From the NCBI GenBank assembly GCA_903921605.1, contig CAIXQV010000625.1:1-11645 (forward strand): 11,645 nucleotides of DNA, given 5' to 3'. The notes beneath the pieces are model-generated. The model was not told the origin of the DNA. It was given only the letters and a program-made list of their open reading frames with translations, and searched no databases. Source of the DNA: an uncultured Planctomycetaceae bacterium. GTDB lineage: Bacteria > Planctomycetota > Planctomycetia > Planctomycetales > Planctomycetaceae. This document shows, in pieces, positions 1-7,337 of this stretch. The translations under genes were made by a program, and so were the position numbers. Numbering within the stretch: the first letter of the stretch is position 1; each line of letters starts with the position of its first letter.

Positions 1-1002
1 CATCAGAACGGTTGTCGAACCAAACATTTCCGACAATTCAGTCATGTTTCTCAAATTGAAATCTCCAGCTTCACCTGGTCGAACCTGGTGCGTTCGATTC
101 AGCGTCGCAGTGATTTGATCCACGGCCATTTGCATCTTCTCTGTCGAAACGGAAGAGGCGCAGATTTGATCGACTGTCGTCATTCGTGTCTGCCGAGGAG
201 TGTTGATCATTTGAGTCGTCGTCAACGTCGGGTAGAACTCAAGATGTGATCGAGGGTACGGGTCACCGAAGGAATTGATGCCATCAAGACTTCCGACGCT
301 GGCGCTTTGGTTGACTTGTCCGAGTGCCGAACCGCTCACACGATACTTTAGTGTCGTCCAGGGAGTCAGCAGAATGTCGTCCTGGTCCATGCCCATCACA
401 TTAGCCCCTTTGCGACTCAGCACACCGATGACGCGAAACGGAACATTCTGGATGCGGATCGTTTCGCCGATGGGGGAACAATCCGCAAACAATTCAGTTA
501 CCAGTGTTTTCCCAACGATGCACACTTTGTTGGAGTTACGGATGTCCTGTTCCGTGAAGCATTCTCCCTCGTCCAGATTCTTCCAGTCGCGAATCTGTAA
601 ATAGGCGGGCGTTGTTCCAAACATATTGGCGGGAACCCAGTTTGTCGATCCGTAAACAACCTGTGTTCGAGCCATCACGACCGGTGCTGCAATGGCGACC
701 GCTGGACAGTCGAGGAGAATGGCTTCAACGTCAGCCGGAGTTAACGTCGGAGCAGAACCGGATCCCTGCTGGATTCCCGCCGCTGAGGCGGCCCCAGGCA
801 TCACCATGATCATGTTTGCTCCCATACTCTGGATACTCTTCCCCAAAGTTTTGGAGGCCCCATTTCCGATCTCCATAATGGAAACAACGGCCATGATGCC
901 GATCACAATTCCCAGCATCGTGAGCATCGAACGCATAACGTTGCGCCGCAGCGCAGTTGCAGCAGAAATCAGTCGTTTGATATTGCGTCTGTAGACTCGC
1001 AT
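1..1002 (-). CDS. MacB-type ABC transporter permease (3' end outside window)
   Basis: Inner-membrane permease of a MacAB-like export system. The frame is open for 334 codons from an ATG at 1000-1002 to the left edge, so the C-terminal part, with the last transmembrane segments, is missing. The N-terminus has the layout of the family: a short cytoplasmic stretch (ATALRRNVMRSMLTMLGIVI, residues 16-35) leading into TM1 (about 26-46, rich in Ile/Met/Val), followed by NGASKTL and a large periplasmic domain. Family-like periplasmic motifs include GANMIMVMPG (61-70), LTPADVEAI, and PFRVIGVLSRKGANVMGMDQDD. AGGAA lies 10-14 bases upstream of the ATG. It follows the ATPase gene after 100 bases on the same strand, as expected of a MacB system split into separate ATPase and permease genes (E. 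coli MacB is fused). Its substrate cannot be told from sequence. Confidence 0.93.
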   Translation of the reverse strand, partial: MRVYRRNIKRLISAATALRRNVMRSMLTMLGIVIGIMAVVSIMEIGNGASKTLGKSIQSMGANMIMVMPGAASAAGIQQGSGSAPTLTPADVEAILLDCPAVAIAAPVVMARTQVVYGSTNWVPANMFGTTPAYLQIRDWKNLDEGECFTEQDIRNSNKVCIVGKTLVTELFADCSPIGETIRIQNVPFRVIGVLSRKGANVMGMDQDDILLTPWTTLKYRVSGSALGQVNQSASVGSLDGINSFGDPYPRSHLEFYPTLTTTQMINTPRQTRMTTVDQICASSVSTEKMQMAVDQITATLNRTHQVRPGEAGDFNLRNMTELSEMFGSTTVLM

Positions 1003-1102
1003 TGTTTGTGATTCCTGTGGCGTAAGTTTCCCGCTTGCGACAGAGTCAACCGAAAACACGACAAGCGGTGTTCTTCGGCCGATTGTGTTGTATGGCACAG
1101 CA

Positions 1103-1783
1103 CTATGCCGCGATCAGTCCGTCCTGAATGTGAATGATCCGCTTTGCATGCGCTGCGACATTTTGGTCGTGAGTGACAAGGACGACTGTGACTCCGACGT
1201 CTGTATGAAGTTGCTTGAACAGTTCGAGGATTTCGGCGGATGTCTTTGAATCCAGAGCGCCCGTCGGCTCGTCGGCAAACAGAATGGCAGGCTTGTTGAC
1301 CAGTGCTCGTGCTATGGCCACGCGTTGTTGTTGTCCACCGGAAAGTTGAGCGGGCTCGTGATCCATTCGTTCCGAGAGTCCCACCTGTGCGAGTAGTTCG
1401 GCACCACGAGTTTGCACCTGCTGCGGAGACAAACCCGAATCACCATAGTCCAGTGGCATCGTCACGTTATCCAGCGCCGACATGCGAGGCAGCAAGTGAA
1501 AGTGCTGAAAGCAGAATCCTAGTTTCGCGTTTCGGATCTCTGCTCGTTCATCGCGACTGCAATACGTCACGTCGAGTCCATCCAGACGATACGTACCTGC
1601 CGAGGGTCGATCGAGGCATCCCAGGATATTGAGCAACGTACTTTTTCCTGATCCTGAAGCCCCCATAATGGCGGTCATTGATCCAGCTTCAATACTGAGT
1701 GTTATGCCATGCAGCACTGGGATTGTAATCTCGCCGCGCTGATAGGTTTTCACGATATCCGTCAGTTCAATCACGTTGTGCAT
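1103..1783 (-). CDS. MacB/LolD-type ABC transporter ATP-binding protein
   Basis: Cytoplasmic ATPase subunit driving the adjacent permease. It is 226 residues, normal for this family. All nucleotide-binding motifs are present: Walker [10 protein letters not shown] (41-49), Q-loop Q93 in FCFQHFHLL, signature LSGGQQQR (147-154), Walker B AILFADEP (166-173), D-loop ALDS and switch histidine H205 in VTHD. The N-terminal [15 protein letters not shown] and the segment [15 protein letters not shown] are typical of the MacB/LolD subgroup. I chose the ATG at 1781-1783 because the family starts right before this VIEL segment. A longer frame, back to 1891, would add 36 residues that are only the fusion protein's tail read in another frame. 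The start lies inside the end of the upstream gene (17-base overlap), which suggests coupled translation. A purine stretch, AGAGAAG, sits just upstream. Confidence 0.95.
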   Translation of the reverse strand: MHNVIELTDIVKTYQRGEITIPVLHGITLSIEAGSMTAIMGASGSGKSTLLNILGCLDRPSAGTYRLDGLDVTYCSRDERAEIRNAKLGFCFQHFHLLPRMSALDNVTMPLDYGDSGLSPQQVQTRGAELLAQVGLSERMDHEPAQLSGGQQQRVAIARALVNKPAILFADEPTGALDSKTSAEILELFKQLHTDVGVTVVLVTHDQNVAAHAKRIIHIQDGLIAA

Positions 1784-3188
1784 CGGAATTCTTCTCTGTC
1801 CCGGAACTTTTTGTCCCCGGACTCTTTGTGCCGGGCATTTTGGGAACGAACGGGTTTGAGACAACGGCATCCTCGCCGCTAACAGTTTCACCGACGACGA
1901 CTTGCGTCTTCTCGGTCAGTTCTGAGCTGATCACTTCGGTATAACTTCCTTCGCTGATTCCGGTCGCCACTTCGATCTGCCTCAAGCCTGTTGCTTCGCT
2001 GATCCAGACTGTACGTCGAGCAATTGCGCCAGAAGTCCGAGCAGATAACTCCGGCTGTTGGCTTAACTCCCTGGCGGTCGATGGTTCATAACGCAGCGCG
2101 GCACTGGGAACGGTCAGCACGTCTGCGTGTTCGTCGATCACAAAGTCGACGTTGGCTGTCAGATAGGGAAGTAATGATTCACTTGTGTTCTCGACGCTGA
2201 CAACGACCGTGTAGGTCACAACGTTCTGGCTCATGGAAGCATTTAGCCGCACCTGCTTAACTGTGCCGCAATGACATTCATCGGGATTTGCATCGACCGT
2301 AAATCGGACAGGCAAACCGGGGCGAATTTGACCGATATCCGCTTCATTCACGGACACCCATATTTCAAGCTCTCGCAGGTCCGATGCCAGCAGAAACAAA
2401 CTGGGTGTGGTCAGACTTGCAACAACCGTCTGTCCCTGGTTGACACGTCGGTCGATTACGGTGCCGTCAATCGGGGACAGAACAGAACAATAGGACAGTG
2501 TGGTTTGAGCACGCTTCAACGTTGCCATCGCATTTTCGTTATCAGCCTCAGCGCCCCGTATTGCGGCTTTCCGGGACTCAAGATGACTCTTTGCCTGCTC
2601 GATCGCTGCGTTGCCAATAGCGACGGCCGCCTCAACGCTGTCCAGTTCCGTGCGAGTATTTTCGACATCAGCCGCACTTGAAGCACTGGCATTGGAGAGT
2701 TTGCTGATTCGCTCCCAATCGCTTTTCGCACGACGCAGTTTTGCCTGCTGCTGTCGTAGTTCGGCTTCGCTTCGCTGCAACGCGGCTTCTGATTCCTTGA
2801 GCTGCGATGAGCATTGAGCGACCATCGCCGCCGCTCGCCGGGCCTGAGCCTGTGCGATCTCAACTTCGATTTCGTAGACGGAAGGATCGATTCTTGCCAG
2901 CACCATTCCTTTCGTGACGTGTGAACCGTAGTCGACTGACTCTCCGGTTTTCTCATCGACACCAAACGCGATGACTCGCCCGGCGACCTGTGCTCCCAAG
3001 TCGATGATGTCGCAAGGTTCCAATGTTCCGGTCGCACTGATGCTGCGAGTCAGAGTCCGTCGTTCAACAGCAGCGGTTTTGTACGTAACGTCGATATCAG
3101 ACGATGTTGGAAGCAACGTTTTCGAGACGGCGAACAAGGTGATTGCGAGCATCGAGAGAATTGTCAGTTTGAACATCGAACGTCTCAT
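1767..3188 (-). CDS. MacA/HlyD-type periplasmic adaptor (membrane fusion protein)
   Basis: Periplasmic adaptor that would link the inner-membrane MacB-like pump to an outer-membrane channel. About 473 residues. An N-terminal signal anchor (roughly residues 5-25, FKLTILSMLAITLFAVS) is followed by a first lipoyl-like half (TGTLEP through AGRVIAFG). Next is a long Ala/Gln/Glu-rich coiled coil (about 105-225), then the second lipoyl half with the family-typical SPIDGTVIDRRVNQGQTV, and beta-barrel and membrane-proximal segments (VWISEATGLRQIEVATGISEG). The tail is low complexity with PGTKS-like repeats. I prefer the ATG at 3186-3188; a TTG three codons upstream (3195-3197) and an ATG at 3174-3176 are possible, and none has a clear ribosome binding site. 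The stop lies within the start of the ATPase gene. Such a long hairpin is usual for adaptors that reach an outer-membrane protein, but none is encoded in view. Confidence 0.93.
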   Translation of the reverse strand: MRRSMFKLTILSMLAITLFAVSKTLLPTSSDIDVTYKTAAVERRTLTRSISATGTLEPCDIIDLGAQVAGRVIAFGVDEKTGESVDYGSHVTKGMVLARIDPSVYEIEVEIAQAQARRAAAMVAQCSSQLKESEAALQRSEAELRQQQAKLRRAKSDWERISKLSNASASSAADVENTRTELDSVEAAVAIGNAAIEQAKSHLESRKAAIRGAEADNENAMATLKRAQTTLSYCSVLSPIDGTVIDRRVNQGQTVVASLTTPSLFLLASDLRELEIWVSVNEADIGQIRPGLPVRFTVDANPDECHCGTVKQVRLNASMSQNVVTYTVVVSVENTSESLLPYLTANVDFVIDEHADVLTVPSAALRYEPSTARELSQQPELSARTSGAIARRTVWISEATGLRQIEVATGISEGSYTEVISSELTEKTQVVVGETVSGEDAVVSNPFVPKMPGTKSPGTKSSGTEKNSDAQRD

Positions 3189-3281
3189 CACGGACAAGGT
3201 TTATCGAGAGACTTTTTGCGTTGAGCACTGGCCAACCGTGGCTGCAGTGGAGGCTCAAGTAATTGTTTGACTGCCATGTGA

Positions 3282-3770
3282 CTATTGTTCGTGAACTCGT
3301 TTGGCCTGCCACTTACTCTCCTTGCGCATGAGACCACCCTTGATCTTCACGGTTCCGCTGATTTCGTCTCCCTTCCACTTTCCGTCGTGTGACATCACGA
3401 TCTGAACGAATCCCACGTCAGGACGAATTGTGAAAGTTACCCGGCCGTCCTTCACTGCGAGATCCTCCGATGGCAACTTTTTCCCATCAGGTGCGGTGAC
3501 GATCGCGGACAGCTTTCCGTCCTTTTCCTTGACAACCATTTTCGCCTTTTCACCTTCCGGCCCAACGTCGAGAGCCCATTCCCATGTGCCCACAATCGAT
3601 GGCTCATCTGCTTCTTCCGACACGAGGACAGTTTCTTTTGTGCGGTTGACCGGAGCAGGATTCTTCCCTGAGCGGTGCGGAGCCTCTTCCTGCACTCCAG
3701 GCTCACCTGCCAATCGAACCGAAGTGGCCAGGACAAACAAAAACACGGCGTTGAAGTTCTGCATCATCAT
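3282..3770 (-). CDS. Secreted small beta-rich protein, lipocalin-like domain
   Basis: About 162 residues. The start is set at the first of three consecutive ATG codons (3768-3770), preceded by GGAG; a longer frame to 3830 adds a stretch with no ribosome binding site. The N-terminus is a plausible Sec signal peptide (QNFNAVFLFVLATSVRLAG). A charged, Pro-rich linker of about 35 residues follows. From about residue 58 a compact domain begins with GTWEW and has alternating strands (KMVVKEKDGKLSAIVTAP, RVTFTIRPD, DEISGTVKIKGG) ending in KWQAKR. This resembles the lipocalin-like GTW...W.A.R domain often seen in planctomycete secreted proteins; the assignment rests on pattern alone. It ends 93 bases before the adaptor gene on the same strand and may be co-transcribed with the export pump. 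It could bind a small hydrophobic ligand, but nothing shows which. Confidence 0.8.
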   Translation of the reverse strand: MMMQNFNAVFLFVLATSVRLAGEPGVQEEAPHRSGKNPAPVNRTKETVLVSEEADEPSIVGTWEWALDVGPEGEKAKMVVKEKDGKLSAIVTAPDGKKLPSEDLAVKDGRVTFTIRPDVGFVQIVMSHDGKWKGDEISGTVKIKGGLMRKESKWQAKRVHEQ

Positions 3771-3913
3771 GACGCTCCAGATCAGAAGTCGACAAAGTCT
3801 CTCTGTTCTGAAGGTCACGATCCCCGCCACAAAACCGCCGTCGAAAACAGAAGGTTTCCCTAAAACACCGTTTTTCGTGAATATGTCCCAAAAGATTGGC
3901 GGTGAAACGAATC

Positions 3914-3968
3914 AGTCCGTGACTATGCTTAAAACAAGCGCCGTATTTCACTTCCGCAGTGACGGACT
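3914..3968. repeat. Inverted repeat upstream of the first sigma gene
   Basis: AGTCCGTGACT (3914-3924) and AGTGACGGACT (3958-3968) form an inverted pair, 10 of 11 positions matching, with a 33-base spacer. It lies in the 238-base gap between the divergent secreted-protein gene and the sigma factor gene, ending 40 bases before the sigma ATG. It could be a regulator site or a leader hairpin. An in-frame ATG at 3925 directly follows the left arm, so a 28-residue longer sigma protein is possible and would place the repeat partly inside the gene. I saw no clear -35/-10 pair. Confidence 0.35.
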
Positions 3969-4008
3969 TTTCGGTGCCACAAAGATCCTTCAGTCATCGA
4001 GTCGATTT

Positions 4009-4620
4009 ATGGAGATCGCAGAAACAATCCAACTCGCCAAAACGGGAGACGGTCAAAGCCTTGGGGCGTTACTTGCTACGCACGAGCGATACCTGAAGCT
4101 GCTGGCCGACGTACAGCTTGGTCAGACGTTACGCCGTAAAGTGGATGCATCGGACATTGTTCAGGAAACATTCCTGGAAGCCCATCGGGGGATACAGCGG
4201 TTCGAAGGCAGCACTGGCGAACAATTGGTCGCGTGGCTGAAGACGATTCTTGCGGCTCGACTGGCGAATACAATGCGTCACTATGTGGGCACAAAGGCAC
4301 GAGACGTTCGGTTGGAGGAACAGATTGGCCAGTCGATCGAACAATCATCGGTCTCGCTGCAAACCATGCTCGCCGATCCGCACAGTTCCCCCAGTCAGCA
4401 TCTCGCTGGCAAGGAACAAACGCAGTTCATCGCAGAGGCTCTTCTGCGACTGGGTGATGACTATCGCGAAGTGATCGTTATGCGGCATCTGGAAGGTCTT
4501 TCGTTTCCTGAGATCGCGGCGTCGATGAATCGCAGTGTCGACAGTGTCGAGAAGCTCTGGCTTCGCGGGATGGCAAAGCTGAAGCAGGAAGTCAGAAAAG
4601 GAGAACCCGATGCCAAGTGA
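4009..4620 (+). CDS. ECF-type RNA polymerase sigma factor (planctomycete subfamily)
   Basis: Directs RNA polymerase to a dedicated promoter set. 203 residues, the normal size for planctomycete ECF factors. Region 2 covers about 20-95, with VDASDIVQETFLEAHRGIQR (45-64) matching the core-binding DIVQETFLE signature. A linker follows (about 100-135). Region 4 covers about 138-195, with LGDDYREVIVMRHLEGLSFP and a helix-turn-helix EIAASMNRSVDSVEKLWLRG ending in RGMAKLKQ. The overall pattern fits the planctomycete-specific sigma-70 subfamily normally found beside Ser/Thr kinases. The ATG at 4009 begins MEIAETIQLAKTGD, a common start for the family; it lacks a strong ribosome binding site, so the ATG at 3925 cannot be excluded. 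The stop codon lies inside the kinase gene (11-base overlap), so the two are surely one operon. No anti-sigma gene is adjacent; the kinase is the likely signalling partner, by phosphorylation or direct contact. Confidence 0.93.
   Translation: MEIAETIQLAKTGDGQSLGALLATHERYLKLLADVQLGQTLRRKVDASDIVQETFLEAHRGIQRFEGSTGEQLVAWLKTILAARLANTMRHYVGTKARDVRLEEQIGQSIEQSSVSLQTMLADPHSSPSQHLAGKEQTQFIAEALLRLGDDYREVIVMRHLEGLSFPEIAASMNRSVDSVEKLWLRGMAKLKQEVRKGEPDAK
4597..4603 (+). promoter_or_regulatory. Ribosome binding site of the kinase, inside the sigma gene
   Basis: AAAGGAG lies six bases before the kinase ATG at 4610, within the last codons of the sigma gene. It fixes the kinase start and points to coupled expression. 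Confidence 0.8.
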
Positions 4621-6778
4621 TCCATTTGCTTCAACCGGCTACATGGAATCCTCCGATGCAGATGCTTCTGGCGCGGATATCGATCCTCGACTTGTCGAGC
4701 TTGCGAACTCTTATGCCGCCGCGTTGCGATCCGGCGAGCGTCCCAATCGGGAGGAATACCTTTCGAGATTTCCTGATCTGCGTGATGAAGCGACCGACTA
4801 TCTGGAAGGAATAGAGATCGCATGCTCGCTCGAGCCACTCAAAAGCAAGTCGGAGGTTCGCTCGGCAGGGCAGGGCGAACTCCACACTGGTGAACCCATC
4901 GGCGATTTTCGGATTGTTCAGGAAATCGGTCGCGGCGGCATGGGGACGGTTTATGAGGCCGTTCAAATTTCGCTCGGAAGACACGTCGCCCTGAAAGTGC
5001 TGCCGTTTGCTGCCGCTCTGGACGAACGGCACCGCAAACGATTTCTTCTGGAAGCTCAGGCGGCAGCTCAGCTGCATCACAACCATATCGTTCCGGTCTA
5101 CGCGGTGGGCTGCGAACGCGGAACGCATTACTACGCTATGCAATTGATCAACGGCAAACCAGTTTCTGCGAAACTGTTTGATGAGCCCAGGATCTCAACT
5201 TCGTCACAGACGACGCCGACGCTGGCGTCGCGCGGTGACGTAACTATGCGGAGTTCAATGTCATCGCCACAGTCCGGCCACCGTGATGCCCTGAATCGCT
5301 TTCAGCGAATCGCGTCGCTGGTCGCAGATGCCGCCGAGGGACTCGACTACGCCCATTCCTGCGGAATTGTTCACCGGGACGTCAAGCCAGGGAACCTGCT
5401 GCTGGATGTGCACGGAAAAATCTGGCTCACGGACTTTGGCTTGGCACATGTGACAACTGGCGAACATGTCACTCAAACGGGCGACATGCTGGGAACGATG
5501 CGTTACATGAGTCCCGAGCAGGCATCCGGTGCGAAAGGGGTGGTCGATCACCGCAGCGACGTCTATGCACTTGGAGCCACCCTGTATGAACTGCTGACTC
5601 ACCAGCCCGTTCACGATGGCGCGGACCGACAGACGCTACTGCGTCAGGTGCTGAATGATGACCCTCGACCGCTTCGTCAACGGGATCGTTCGATTCCGGA
5701 AGAACTTGAAATCATCACGCTCAAGGCATTGCGACATTCTCCCGCTGAACGCTACGAAACGGCTCAGCACTTTGCTGATGATCTGCGACGTTACCTCAGT
5801 CAAATGCCAATCACAGCTCGCCGCCCGACGATTCTTGATCAGACTCGCAAGTGGATGCGCCGTCATCCGACGGCCGTGGTGTCGCTGCTGTTCGCGATGG
5901 CTGTTGCCATGATTTCCCTGGCGACAACCACCGCTATTGTGGCCCATCAAAAGTCATTAACTCAGCAATCGCTGGATCGGGAAGAACGGCGTGCCACCCA
6001 GGCGGAAAAACGTCTTGCGACGGCTCAGGCCGCGGCTGATGAAATGATTCGTCTGGCAGAAAATGAGTTCTCAAGAACGCCAATGGAAGAAACACTGCGG
6101 CTAAGGCTGTTATCTTCGGCCCTCGTCTATTATCAGGCATTGATTGATGATTCGGACATTGATTCTAAAGTGCGAACTGAGCTTCAGGTAACTCGCAGCA
6201 AAGTCGAGCAGATTCGCGACGGGCTTTCGCTGCTGCGTGATGATCGCGAATTGATGTTGCTGAACGATCCTACCGTGCTGGCCGACCTGCGTTTAAATGA
6301 GATTCAGCAGGATCAGCTATCCAATCTGGGGCCGCTGCTGTCGACTTCATCGATTGAATTCGATCGAGTCGAACGGGCTCAGGCTCGAAAGACCGAGATT
6401 GATAAGATCCTGACGTCAATGCAGCGCACACGACTCCGTCAAATCGGCCTGCAGCTTCAGGGACCGTCAGCGATGTTGGAGTCACTCATTTCCGGTGATC
6501 TTGAGCTGACAGAATCGCAGATCTCATCAATCCAGAGAGAACTGTTTCAATTTCTGAGCTCCAATATCGGTTCGATTTCACAGAGCGTTGCTCTCTCAAA
6601 TGCTGGCACGACAGATTCAGGATCAACCCTGCGAAGATCCGGATCTTTCAGACCAGATGAAATGCTGGATGCGACCATGAAACAGGAATTGCTCGATGTT
6701 ATGCTACAGCATCTGACCCCGGATCAACTGCGTGCCTGGGCTAAAACTGCCGGGCCGAAGTTCGTGCCGAAACGATGA
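4610..6778 (+). CDS. Transmembrane Ser/Thr protein kinase (PknB-like) with LTxxQ-type C-terminal domain
   Basis: 722 residues. An N-terminal planctomycete segment (about 26-70, with RPNREEYLSRFPDLRDEATD) precedes a complete kinase domain (about 97-397). Visible motifs are the glycine loop IGRGGMGTVY (106-115), ATP lysine K129 in VALKV, helix-C E148, catalytic HRDVKPGN (255-262), DFG 275-277, SPE 301-303 and the structural D317 in RSDVYALG, so it should be active. A Ser/Thr-rich insert (about 184-226) separates the N- and C-lobes. One membrane span is at 421-445, followed by an Arg/Glu/Gln-rich coiled coil (450-480). The C-terminal part, outside the cytoplasm by topology, contains LNEIQ (562-566), LRQIGLQLQG (609-618), LTESQ (633-637) and LTPDQLRAWAKTAGPKF (702-718). 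These resemble planctomycete secreted LTxxQ domains and, more distantly, Spy/CpxP/ZraP proteins. I infer that it senses envelope state and signals to the co-encoded sigma factor. Confidence 0.93.
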   Translation: MPSDPFASTGYMESSDADASGADIDPRLVELANSYAAALRSGERPNREEYLSRFPDLRDEATDYLEGIEIACSLEPLKSKSEVRSAGQGELHTGEPIGDFRIVQEIGRGGMGTVYEAVQISLGRHVALKVLPFAAALDERHRKRFLLEAQAAAQLHHNHIVPVYAVGCERGTHYYAMQLINGKPVSAKLFDEPRISTSSQTTPTLASRGDVTMRSSMSSPQSGHRDALNRFQRIASLVADAAEGLDYAHSCGIVHRDVKPGNLLLDVHGKIWLTDFGLAHVTTGEHVTQTGDMLGTMRYMSPEQASGAKGVVDHRSDVYALGATLYELLTHQPVHDGADRQTLLRQVLNDDPRPLRQRDRSIPEELEIITLKALRHSPAERYETAQHFADDLRRYLSQMPITARRPTILDQTRKWMRRHPTAVVSLLFAMAVAMISLATTTAIVAHQKSLTQQSLDREERRATQAEKRLATAQAAADEMIRLAENEFSRTPMEETLRLRLLSSALVYYQALIDDSDIDSKVRTELQVTRSKVEQIRDGLSLLRDDRELMLLNDPTVLADLRLNEIQQDQLSNLGPLLSTSSIEFDRVERAQARKTEIDKILTSMQRTRLRQIGLQLQGPSAMLESLISGDLELTESQISSIQRELFQFLSSNIGSISQSVALSNAGTTDSGSTLRRSGSFRPDEMLDATMKQELLDVMLQHLTPDQLRAWAKTAGPKFVPKR

Positions 6779-6889
6779 GACATTGATGACAGCAGACGCC
6801 CCACCATAACGATGCACCTGCATTGAGTCCACTTCCATGTTTGCATCAGCCCGAGCACGCTAGTACTCGGTTAATGGAGAAGAACCCTA

Positions 6890-7041
6890 CAAAAACCGGC
6901 CCCGGGCAGACTGTTGATTTAATGGGATTTGACAACCCGACACGTCAGTGAGGGATAAAAGTCGCCGCGTTTTCAACAACAATCCCTCGCTGACGCAGCG
7001 GGTTAGGATTGAATCAACAGGCTGCTAACGCGTTCCGGCTG
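6890..7041. repeat. Long imperfect palindrome between convergent genes (two inverted repeat units)
   Basis: This fills much of the 306-base gap between the kinase stop and the convergent Cys/His gene; I see no gene in the gap. The inner arms are 6934-6956 and 6982-7004, matching at 19 of 23 positions when one is reverse-complemented (AACCCG, CGTCAG and GAGGGAT blocks), around a 25-base spacer. An outer pair, CTGTTGATTTAAT (6911-6923) and ATTGAATCAACAG (7008-7020), matches at 12 of 13. Similarity weakens outward, through a CCGG block near 6895 and its partner near 7036. It is best described as two diverged inverted copies of a roughly 65-base unit. It could fold as RNA from either strand and act as a bidirectional terminator, or be a REP-like dispersed element. 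Confidence 0.7.
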
Positions 7042-7084
7042 ATCCTCCGAAAACACGACGTATTCCGTACCTAGCACTGTCCAG

Positions 7085-7324
7085 TTAAGCTTCAATCTCC
7101 CGCAGCGCTGTCAGCAGTGCGTCGTATTCGTCGCGGCAGCATTTGCATTGTTCGAGATGAACCCGGACGACTTCCAGTGCTTCAGGCACATCGCGGCCTT
7201 CGAGTTCGGCTTGAGCGAACTGGTCCATGAGTTCGAAGCAGCCGTTGCAGCCAATGGTGTCTTCCCTGCGAGCTGTTGCTGTGAGTTGAATGAGTTCGGC
7301 GATTTGGTTGGCATCGAGTTTCAT
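7085..7324 (-). CDS. Small Cys/His protein, putative zinc-finger anti-sigma factor
   Basis: 79 residues. It carries CNGC (26-29) and HLEQCKCC (56-63), which contains the H-x3-C-x2-C pattern (H56, C60, C63) of zinc-binding anti-sigma (ZAS/zf-HC2) domains, plus C62. The helical stretch between them, FELMDQFAQAELEGRDVPEA, also fits that fold. There is no transmembrane segment, so it would be soluble, like redox-sensing RsrA-type proteins. The ATG at 7322-7324 is supported by AAGGA at 7333-7337. The gene begins 11 bases after the sigma gene ends, on the same strand, the usual order for a sigma/anti-sigma pair. The sequence shows a metal-binding pattern and coupling to the sigma gene; the anti-sigma role is inferred. 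Confidence 0.82.
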   Translation of the reverse strand: MKLDANQIAELIQLTATARREDTIGCNGCFELMDQFAQAELEGRDVPEALEVVRVHLEQCKCCRDEYDALLTALREIEA

Positions 7325-7332
7325 ATGAGTTT

Positions 7333-7337
7333 TCCTT
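7333..7337 (-). promoter_or_regulatory. Ribosome binding site overlapping the sigma stop codon
   Basis: Read on the minus strand, the sigma stop TAA runs into TAAGGAAAACTCATATG. The AAGGA shares two bases with the stop codon and lies eight bases before the ATG of the Cys/His gene. This arrangement suggests coupled translation, keeping sigma and putative anti-sigma in a fixed ratio. Confidence 0.75.

Noticed and set aside
1031..1068. CCGCTTG ... CAAGCGG inverted repeat between the ATPase and permease genes
   Set aside because: Seven-base arms with a 24-base spacer are weak and likely by chance; there is no U-tract and no support for a regulatory role.
1784..1891. N-terminal extension of the ATPase
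   Set aside because: The extra 36 residues are an out-of-frame reading of the adaptor tail, and the family starts at the VIELTDI segment.
3430..4008. Long N-terminal extension of the first sigma factor
   Set aside because: It overlaps the secreted-protein gene antisense and has no sigma-like sequence; ECF factors of this type begin near 4009.
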